8,949 bases of DNA from Patescibacteria group bacterium (lineage in GTDB: Bacteria; Patescibacteriota; Microgenomatia; UBA1400; MFAQ01). The position numbers were made by a program, and so were the translations under genes. Numbering within the stretch: the first letter of the stretch is position 1; each line of letters opens with the position of its first letter. The notes under the pieces are model-generated. The model searched no databases and had not been told where the DNA came from. It worked only from the letters and a program-made list of their open reading frames with translations. The stretch spans positions 1 through 8,949 of the forward strand of contig JAHITH010000022.1 in the NCBI GenBank assembly GCA_018817845.1, read 5' to 3'. Shown here in pieces: positions 4,991 to 8,949 of this stretch.

Positions 4991-5242
4991 ATGGTCAAAA
5001 CAAAAAAACTTAAAATTCTACAGTACAACGCTGTTTTTCAAGAAGAAAAAGACGGTGGTTTTTCCGTTTGGGTTCCTTCCCTGCCCGGCTGTTGCTCTCA
5101 AGGAGATAATCTAGAACACGCTGCTAATAACATCAAAGAAGCAATCAGTCTTTATATAGAAGAATCACCAAACAAACTACAACTTCAAGACGAATCTCAA
5201 GAAAAACAGTTCCTTATACCCATCAGAGTCGCCTATGCCTAA
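4991..5242 (+). CDS. hicB: HicB-like antitoxin
   Basis: The 83-aa protein has the compact HicB fold signature: YNAVFQEEKDGGFSVWVPSLPGCCSQGDNLEHA, then NNIKEAISLYIEE. The pattern 'GGF-vwvPsLPGC-sqGd-leEA-niKEAi-ly' is typical of the family (residues about 13-58). HicB neutralises the HicA mRNA interferase and usually represses the operon. The C-terminal 25 residues carry no recognisable separate DNA-binding domain, so DNA binding here is uncertain. The antitoxin comes first and overlaps hicA by 8 nt, indicating translational coupling, with the antitoxin made before the toxin. Confidence 0.85.
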   Translation: MVKTKKLKILQYNAVFQEEKDGGFSVWVPSLPGCCSQGDNLEHAANNIKEAISLYIEESPNKLQLQDESQEKQFLIPIRVAYA

Positions 5243-5471
5243 ACTACCCCAAGTTTCGGCCAAGCAAACAATCAAGGCTCTAGAAAAAATCGGTTTCGCC
5301 AAAGTCTCTCAAAAAGGAAGTCATATTAAACTCCAAAAGAAACTCTCTGACCACACCCAAACGGTTATTATCCCAAATCATAAAAACATCCGCAAAGGAA
5401 CCTTAAAAAACGGCATTCTAAACACCATCAATCTTACAGTTACCGAATTCACCAAACTTTTAAAAAAATAA
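5235..5471 (+). CDS. hicA: HicA-like mRNA interferase toxin
   Basis: The 78-aa protein matches the small dsRBD-like HicA/YcfA fold: LPQVSAKQTIKALEKIGF (4-21), QKGSHIKL (26-33) with the catalytic His30, then VIIPNHKNIRKGTLKNGIL (about 48-66). HicA cleaves mRNA and stops translation when free of HicB. All key segments are present and the length is normal, so it is probably functional. The start ATG at 5235 lies within the end of hicB (ATGCCTAA contains the hicB stop). No promoter or Shine-Dalgarno precedes it, so it depends on hicB translation. Confidence 0.87.
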   Translation: MPKLPQVSAKQTIKALEKIGFAKVSQKGSHIKLQKKLSDHTQTVIIPNHKNIRKGTLKNGILNTINLTVTEFTKLLKK

Positions 5472-5490
5472 ATTCCCCACATCCTAATAG

Positions 5491-5519
5491 TTGACATCCC
5501 CACTTATATAGGTTATAAT
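5491..5519 (+). promoter_or_regulatory. perfect consensus promoter upstream of the lipoprotein gene
   Basis: TTGACA (5491-5496), exactly 17 nt, TATAAT (5514-5519): both hexamers match the housekeeping consensus. The predicted start near 5526 leaves a leader of about 209 nt before the ATG at 5735, the only long leader that can be assigned to a plus-strand gene in the window. Confidence 0.8.
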
Positions 5520-5525
5520 AACCGC

Positions 5526-5734
5526 ATTGAAGAATTCTACTTCAAGTACATTTACAAGATACCGGAAGAGTGCCACACAGTGTGAACCAGAAGCTAAATA
5601 CTAATTTAAGAGTTTTACATCTTTAATTTATTTATCTAACCAGAAATTAGTAGTTACAAACCTCTAGTTCTCACTCTGTGGTACTTAACCACTAAACCAA
5701 AAATTCATATTCTTTTACCAAGGAGGTAAAAATC
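5526..5734 (+). promoter_or_regulatory. long folded 5' leader of the lipoprotein mRNA
   Basis: The leader contains a small 6-bp hairpin at its start (TTGAAG 5527-5532 / CTTCAA 5540-5545). A long-range helix follows: 5570-5587 pairs with 5667-5684 (15 Watson-Crick pairs, one G-U, one C-C and one U-U mismatch). Within it, after an internal loop of 11 and 14 nt, TACTAATTT (5599-5607) pairs with AAATTAGTA (5644-5652), closing a 36-nt loop. GTGGT/ACCAC (5678-5682, 5688-5692) can compete for the base of the long helix. The Shine-Dalgarno follows 28 nt later. A long rod with a central bubble superficially recalls 6S RNA, but I see nothing else to support that. Function unknown; regulation of stability or translation is likely. 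Confidence 0.55.
5720..5726 (+). promoter_or_regulatory. canonical Shine-Dalgarno of the lipoprotein gene
   Basis: AAGGAGG, followed by T, lies 8 nt before the ATG at 5735. It is the only strong Shine-Dalgarno sequence I find before any start codon in this window, and it fixes the start of the lipoprotein. Confidence 0.9.
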
Positions 5735-6433
5735 ATGAAGAAAACAACGTTATTGATCGTCATACTCGTTTTGGCCAGCACAATGCTGACCGGCTGCTTT
5801 AATAAGGCAGCAGACGCACCCGCAAGCATCAACCCCTTTACCTGGTTTGATGTAACCCTGGAAAGAACTCTGGCCGAAAATTGCGCCAACGGGAAAAACC
5901 AGGTAATCATCGAGGGTGAAATTTACACCTGTCCTAATATGGTTTCCGCCCCAAATAACTCGATTCCCGACGCACCCCCCCCCGTTACTCCTCCAAGCAC
6001 CCCCCCAGTAACGCCCAAAATCGTAGGAGCCTACTTCGACGCCTGCACAAGCGTTGACTTAGATGACGACATCACATACCTCAAAAACAACGGTGAAGTT
6101 GTACCAAATTCGTTCATGTTTCTGGACAAAAATGAAACAGAAATCGCCGCAGGTGATTACTGGTTCATAGATGTTCCCGGGGACGTTTACGGACAGGTTT
6201 TCTTTCCTATCACTGGTCTCACTTACCAGGTGCGCGGTCCTGCCAAACTTATGGTCGGTGCTGCCACTTTTTGGTGTGACAATGGCGGAAAGACTCCCCA
6301 AAGTTCTCAGTATCAAATGATTGATGCCAAGAAAATCGACATCCTTTATCTGAACAGCTACTGGGAACTCGAAGGCGACGGCGTAATTGGCTCTTGGGTC
6401 AACGTTCCACCTGTGGAAAATCAACCCAAATAA
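5735..6433 (+). CDS. secreted lipoprotein of unknown function
   Basis: The 232-aa protein starts with a lipoprotein signal peptide: KK, a hydrophobic core (5-17) and the lipobox LTGC (18-21), so Cys21 should be lipidated and the protein tethered outside the membrane. Residues 22-75 include Cys50 and Cys66. A Pro/Thr linker (about 78-94) leads to a C-terminal domain (95-232) with Cys104 and Cys181, rich in aromatic and beta-type segments (DYWFIDVPGDVYGQVFF). The four non-lipidated cysteines could form disulfides. I recognise no enzyme motif. The gene stands alone, with its own consensus promoter, folded leader, strong Shine-Dalgarno and terminator, which suggests a high expression level. Its base composition is more balanced in G and C than its neighbours, pointing to transfer or to different selection. 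Confidence 0.85.
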   Translation: MKKTTLLIVILVLASTMLTGCFNKAADAPASINPFTWFDVTLERTLAENCANGKNQVIIEGEIYTCPNMVSAPNNSIPDAPPPVTPPSTPPVTPKIVGAYFDACTSVDLDDDITYLKNNGEVVPNSFMFLDKNETEIAAGDYWFIDVPGDVYGQVFFPITGLTYQVRGPAKLMVGAATFWCDNGGKTPQSSQYQMIDAKKIDILYLNSYWELEGDGVIGSWVNVPPVENQPK

Positions 6434-6467
6434 CGGCCCTTCGCCCATCCATCCGGTATCTACTAGA

Positions 6468-6529
6468 CCCCAGTCAATTCTTTTCTCACTTTCTGTGAGA
6501 TGTTTTAAGAATTGGCTGGGGGTATTTTT
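6468..6529 (+). terminator. strong intrinsic terminator after the lipoprotein gene
   Basis: CCCCAGTCAATTCTT (6468-6482) pairs with AAGAATTGGCTGGGG (6507-6521) over 15 positions with one G-U. An inner hairpin TCTCAC/GTGAGA (6484-6489, 6495-6500) caps it. The stem is followed by GTATTTTTAA, giving the U-rich tail. Confidence 0.85.
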
Positions 6530-6630
6530 AAGAAATTAAAAAATAAGCAAGGTTTCTCATCGGAAATGTCACTTTCTAGTGATCTTTTCAGATGTGTAAC
6601 CTGTCAATCTGATTCCTTAAAAATACCCCC
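6518..6630. repeat. 15-bp inverted repeat in the lipoprotein-glycosyltransferase spacer
   Basis: GGGGGTATTTTTAAG (6518-6532) and CTTAAAAATACCCCC (6616-6630) are perfect inverted copies 83 nt apart. Between them are small hairpins TCACT/AGTGA (around 6574-6590) and TCAGAT/ATCTGA. The left copy includes the 3' side and U-tract of the terminator, so the two pairings exclude each other. The 273-bp gap from 6434 to 6706 contains this and no gene that I can support. Confidence 0.6.
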
Positions 6631-6694
6631 CACTACCAACTTACCTCAACGATCATTCACCTTATTTAGTAACCTTTCTAGCCGTATCTTAATT

Positions 6695-6700
6695 TATAAA
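6695..6700 (+). promoter_or_regulatory. -10 box of the first glycosyltransferase gene (leaderless type)
   Basis: TATAAA ends exactly 6 nt before the ATG at 6707. There is no TGn extension and no good -35, so the call rests on the spacing rule shared with the other genes and on the lack of a Shine-Dalgarno. Confidence 0.4.
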
Positions 6701-6706
6701 ATAAAA

Positions 6707-7474
6707 ATGAAAACACTAACCTTAGTCATTCCAGTCTACAACGAAGCCAAAAGGCTTCGTAAAACCTTTTCCACCCTCAACAAGTGGCAGGTTTCTGCTG
6801 GACTAAAACTAGACCAAGTAATATTTGTAAACGACGGTTCCACCGACCAATCCCTAAACATATTAAAAAATACCCACTTAAAACTCAACAAAAAAATCAT
6901 TTCGTATCCTAAAAACATGGGTAAAGGTTTTGCCATTAAAAAAGGTATGCTCGCCTCTCAAGCAGACTACACTCTAATGCTCGACGCAGACATGGCTACC
7001 ACCCCCAGCCAAATAAAAAAATTCCTTCCTTTAATAAACAAGGGTACAGACGTCATCGTCGGCACCAGAAAAAACGGTCACTCCACCGTCACTATTCACC
7101 AACCTTTTATAAGAGAAAATTTAGGCAAAATCTTCACCAAACTCTCTCAAATTATTCTCGGTGTCCAAGTTACCGACTTTACCTGTGGGTTCAAAGCCTT
7201 CAGTCAAATAGCCAAAAACGACATCTTTTCAAAATCCCTCATCAATCGCTGGGGTTACGACGCCGAAATCCTATTTCTAGCCAAAAAACTGAATTACTCA
7301 ATAGCAGAAAAATCCGTCCCTTGGGCCGACCAAAAAGGCACCAAAGTAAATCTAATAAAAGACTCGATCAGCTCCCTTTCAGAGCTTATCACCATTCGTC
7401 TATTTCACCTACAAAACAAGTATCAAATCAAATCACCCCTCCCCAAATTTGGTTATACTCTAGCTAATGCCTAA
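6707..7474 (+). CDS. GT2 glycosyltransferase, dolichyl/undecaprenyl-phosphate sugar type
   Basis: The 255-aa protein is a cytoplasmic GT-A enzyme of family GT2 resembling ALG5/DPM1-type polyprenyl-phosphate glycosyltransferases, which load a hexose from a nucleotide sugar onto a lipid carrier. Motifs in order: LVIPVYNEAKRL (6-17), FVNDGSTD (40-47), YPKNMGKGFAIKKGM (67-81), the metal-binding DAD (93-95), VTDFTCGFKAF (155-165) and RWGYDAEIL (181-189). There is no membrane segment, so it acts at the inner face of the membrane. The open frame extends upstream to 6512 through the terminator and hairpin region; that 65-codon extension is rejected because homology begins exactly at MKTLTLVIPVYNE. 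It overlaps the next gene by 8 nt. The sugar cannot be read from the sequence. Confidence 0.92.
   Translation: MKTLTLVIPVYNEAKRLRKTFSTLNKWQVSAGLKLDQVIFVNDGSTDQSLNILKNTHLKLNKKIISYPKNMGKGFAIKKGMLASQADYTLMLDADMATTPSQIKKFLPLINKGTDVIVGTRKNGHSTVTIHQPFIRENLGKIFTKLSQIILGVQVTDFTCGFKAFSQIAKNDIFSKSLINRWGYDAEILFLAKKLNYSIAEKSVPWADQKGTKVNLIKDSISSLSELITIRLFHLQNKYQIKSPLPKFGYTLANA
7454..7459 (+). promoter_or_regulatory. internal -10 box for the second glycosyltransferase
   Basis: TATACT within the last codons of the first glycosyltransferase ends 7 nt before the ATG at 7467. There is no -35 match. It may supply extra leaderless transcripts of the second gene in addition to read-through from the first. Confidence 0.35.
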
Positions 7475-8294
7475 TCTAACATCCTTAGTCAGCGTCGTTC
7501 TTCCTATTTATAATTCTGATAAATATCTCCTTACTTGTCTAAAAAGTATCGAGTCCCAAACCCTTAAATCCATCCAGCTCATAGCCATAGACGACGGCTC
7601 CACCGACTCTTCTTGGACCGTTCTCCAACAGTTTGCTAAAAACAAACCTTGGATCAAAATCTCTCAAAACTCTACAAACTTAGGTGTTAGTCCCACCTTC
7701 AATCGTGCTGTTAAAAAAGCCACGGGGCAATTTTTAGCCCGCATAGACGCCGACGACATCATGCACAAAAACCGGTTAAAACTTCAACTCCATTACTTAA
7801 GACAACATCCCAATACCGTCATCGTTGGTGGTCAATGTCAAATCATCAATCCACAGGGTAAAAACATTGGCAAAAAAACCTTTCCCCTAGAAGATAAAAA
7901 AATCAAAGACATGCTCTTTAGAACTGTTCCCCTACAACAACCCACCATCATGATAAATAAAAAATTACTACCCAAAAACTTTGTCTACTCCAATAAAAAA
8001 TACTCCCCCGCCGAAGACTACGGTCTATTCTTTGCCTCTGCTCCCTATGGCCAGTTTGCCAATCTCCCTCAAACAACCCTCTCTTATAGAGAACACTCCA
8101 CCAACATCTCCCTTGTCAATCCTAAGTTTACCTTCTGGCGTATCTGGCGCGCCCGCCTAGACGGTGTCTTTAAACACCATTACAAACCCTCACTCAACTC
8201 TCTCATCACCGTTCTTGCCCAAACCATCGCCATTATCCTCCTTCCTCAGAAACTTATCTACGTTCTCCATAAAAAACTCCGTCGCATGGATTAA
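7467..8294 (+). CDS. GT2 glycosyltransferase, surface polysaccharide type
   Basis: The 275-aa protein carries a GT-A domain of family GT2: VSVVLPIYNSDKYL (8-21), IDDGSTD (41-47), NLGVSPTFNRAV (71-82), the nucleotide-sugar/metal motif RIDADD (92-97), and SPAEDYGL (180-187), which holds the likely catalytic base position, then SYREHSTNIS (206-215). A hydrophobic stretch (about 246-265) near the C-terminus probably contacts the membrane. Such enzymes add single sugars to lipid-linked glycans or envelope polymers. The gene overlaps the ALG5-like gene by 8 nt at the string ATGCCTAA, the same junction seen between hicB and hicA, so the two should be co-expressed. One plausible reading is that the first enzyme makes a lipid-linked sugar and this one builds on envelope glycans. 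Confidence 0.9.
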   Translation: MPNLTSLVSVVLPIYNSDKYLLTCLKSIESQTLKSIQLIAIDDGSTDSSWTVLQQFAKNKPWIKISQNSTNLGVSPTFNRAVKKATGQFLARIDADDIMHKNRLKLQLHYLRQHPNTVIVGGQCQIINPQGKNIGKKTFPLEDKKIKDMLFRTVPLQQPTIMINKKLLPKNFVYSNKKYSPAEDYGLFFASAPYGQFANLPQTTLSYREHSTNISLVNPKFTFWRIWRARLDGVFKHHYKPSLNSLITVLAQTIAIILLPQKLIYVLHKKLRRMD

Positions 8295-8318
8295 ATATCC
8301 AGCTCCTCGCCACCTCCT

Positions 8319-8345
8319 AACTTTCCACACCGGGAGTGCAAAGTT
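8319..8345. repeat. hairpin between the glycosyltransferase and higB
   Basis: AACTTT (8319-8324) pairs with AAAGTT (8340-8345), and inside it CAC with GTG, across one C-C mismatch, with a 7-nt loop. No T-run follows. It could be a weak termination or processing site, or an operator for the toxin gene promoter 18 nt downstream. Confidence 0.4.
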
Positions 8346-8362
8346 CCCCACCTCCCCAAACC

Positions 8363-8371
8363 TGCTACACT
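8363..8371 (+). promoter_or_regulatory. extended -10 promoter of higB (leaderless type)
   Basis: TGCTACACT has the TGn extension and a -10 hexamer ending 7 nt before the ATG at 8379. No -35 hexamer is recognisable. Confidence 0.45.
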
Positions 8372-8378
8372 TTATTTA

Positions 8379-8729
8379 ATGCCTAAACCAGACCAAAAAT
8401 ATCAAGTATTCTATTTCCAAACCGGCAACACCAACTCCATAATCAAGTTCTTAACTAAACTCCCTCAAACTACACAAGCAAAAATCAGAAACACCATCCG
8501 ACTCATCAAAAAGTTCGGCCCACTCACCGGGCCTCCTCACATAAAATTTCTCAAAACCCATAAACCCTTATTCGAAATTCGTATTCTAGGCACAAATTCC
8601 ATCAGATTAATCGCCTTTCAAGAATCTAAAAAAATTATTCTTCTTCATATTTTTAAAAAGAAAGCCCAGTCCATCCCGTTCAGAGAACTAAAAACCGCCT
8701 TAAAACGCTTCCAAAAAATCAAGTCTTGA
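8379..8729 (+). CDS. higB: HigB-type toxin (phage-derived Gp49-like, DUF891/RelE superfamily)
   Basis: The 116-aa protein has the family pattern in order: FLTKLPQTTQAKIRNTIRLI (24-43), FGPLTGPPHIKFLK (46-59), LFEIRI (64-69), SIRLIAF (74-80) and ILLHIFKKKAQSIPFRELKTALKR (87-110). Proteins of this type are ribosome-dependent mRNA endonucleases of the RelE superfamily. The basic C-terminal helix and the LFEIR strand, which carries residues of the active surface, are preserved, so it is probably functional. The toxin precedes its antitoxin, the usual HigBA order. Its TGA stop lies inside the first half-site of the operator at 8726-8753 and shows that TGA is a stop codon here. The N-terminal ten residues differ from typical members. 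Confidence 0.85.
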   Translation: MPKPDQKYQVFYFQTGNTNSIIKFLTKLPQTTQAKIRNTIRLIKKFGPLTGPPHIKFLKTHKPLFEIRILGTNSIRLIAFQESKKIILLHIFKKKAQSIPFRELKTALKRFQKIKS

Positions 8730-8753
8730 TATTTATATCAAATTTGATATAAT
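8726..8753 (+). promoter_or_regulatory. higA promoter with overlapping operator half-sites
   Basis: TTGATA (8726-8731), 16 nt, and TATAAT (8748-8753; extended as TGATATAAT) end 6 nt before the ATG at 8760. Three copies of TTGATAT in alternating orientation begin at 8726, 8735 (as ATATCAA) and 8744, with a constant 9-nt step. They form two overlapping perfect palindromes (8726-8741 and the 16-bp 8735-8750). This would suit autorepression by HigA, letting the antitoxin be made independently of the toxin. Confidence 0.65.
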
Positions 8754-8759
8754 AAAATT

Positions 8760-8949
8760 ATGATAAACAGTAAATATCTCACTTCATGGAATAATTACGA
8801 AAAAAAACTTCTAAAAAATAAAGAGTTCCAAGCAGAGGCACAAAAACTAGAGGCCAGCTATCAACTAGCCCAATCAGTCATTAAAAAAAGGCTTGAGCTA
8901 AAATTATCGCAGACAGAGTTGGCTAATCGCGCCAAAACCTCACAATCAG
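8760..8949 (+). CDS. higA: HigA-type antitoxin, XRE family, 3' part outside window
   Basis: The first 63 codons of an antitoxin start at the ATG at 8760. After a charged N-terminal helix comes LEASYQLAQSVIKKRLELKL (34-53) and then SQTELANRAKTSQS, the start of an XRE-type helix-turn-helix (the pattern 'lSQteLAkra-tsQs'). This pairing of 'YqlA--ii--R---gltQ-eLA' with an upstream DUF891 toxin is the standard HigBA arrangement. HigA binds the toxin and represses its own promoter; the palindromic operator lies just upstream. The recognition helix is only partly inside the window. Confidence 0.83.
   Translation, partial: MINSKYLTSWNNYEKKLLKNKEFQAEAQKLEASYQLAQSVIKKRLELKLSQTELANRAKTSQS

Noticed and set aside
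6059..6448. 129-codon minus-strand frame opposite the lipoprotein gene
   Set aside because: The plus-strand gene has a signal peptide, Shine-Dalgarno, promoter and terminator; the reverse frame has none.
6512..6706. 65-codon N-terminal extension of the first glycosyltransferase frame
   Set aside because: It starts at a TTG inside the terminator stem and runs through hairpins; GT2 homology begins exactly at the ATG at 6707, which has a -10 box 6 nt upstream.
8379..8759. Read-through of the higB TGA as a sense codon (UGA recoding as in Gracilibacteria)
   Set aside because: The protein already ends at the normal family length, and the region beyond is an operator followed by a proper higA start.
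1..8949. CRISPR array, insertion sequence with transposase, or prophage
   Set aside because: No regularly spaced direct repeats, no transposase or integrase motifs and no phage structural genes are visible; the TA modules alone do not prove a mobile element.

Overview
The window looks like a piece of a Patescibacteria (CPR) genome, most likely of the Microgenomates type. This is an inference from gene content and style. The signs are short compact genes, a strong strand asymmetry (C far exceeds G on the + strand whichever way genes point), an N-terminally reduced Rho, a sortase with a sortase-substrate-like protein, two small toxin-antitoxin modules, and almost no Shine-Dalgarno sequences. 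TGA ends the HigB-like gene at a family-typical length, so the standard bacterial code fits and UGA-recoded CPR groups are unlikely. No 16S or other phylogenetic marker is present, so the lineage stays tentative.

Layout. On the left, the minus strand carries rho (250-1464) and a small unknown gene cut by the edge (1-227). A 366-bp divergent spacer holds a short palindromic repeat and, on the minus strand, a strong promoter followed by a folded RNA ending in a T-run: a candidate small RNA or rho attenuator. On the plus strand follow a sortase (1831-2484) with a multi-hairpin palindromic insert in its linker, and a decayed AAA ATPase/DUF4143 gene (2527-3334) that has lost its P-loop. An unrecognised acidic 364-aa protein (3331-4425, minus) meets it tail to tail. 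Divergent from that is a 150-aa membrane-anchored protein with a C-terminal sorting-like signal, a plausible sortase substrate. Next come HicB-HicA (4991-5471), an isolated lipoprotein gene (5735-6433) with its own consensus promoter, long folded leader, canonical Shine-Dalgarno and strong terminator, two GT2 glycosyltransferases (6707-8294), and a HigB-HigA module cut by the right edge.

How it works together. The sortase, its candidate substrate, the lipoprotein and the two glycosyltransferases are all cell-envelope functions. The TA modules and the broken ATPase are typical accessory cargo. The most striking shared property is in the non-coding DNA. Eight genes on both strands, and the broken ATPase gene, have a -10 hexamer (often the extended form TGATATAnT) ending exactly 6 or 7 nt before the ATG, so that transcription should start at or next to the start codon. 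This predicts mostly leaderless mRNAs, with the lipoprotein gene as the clear exception. That regularity also corrects several gene starts (4425, 4511, 6707).
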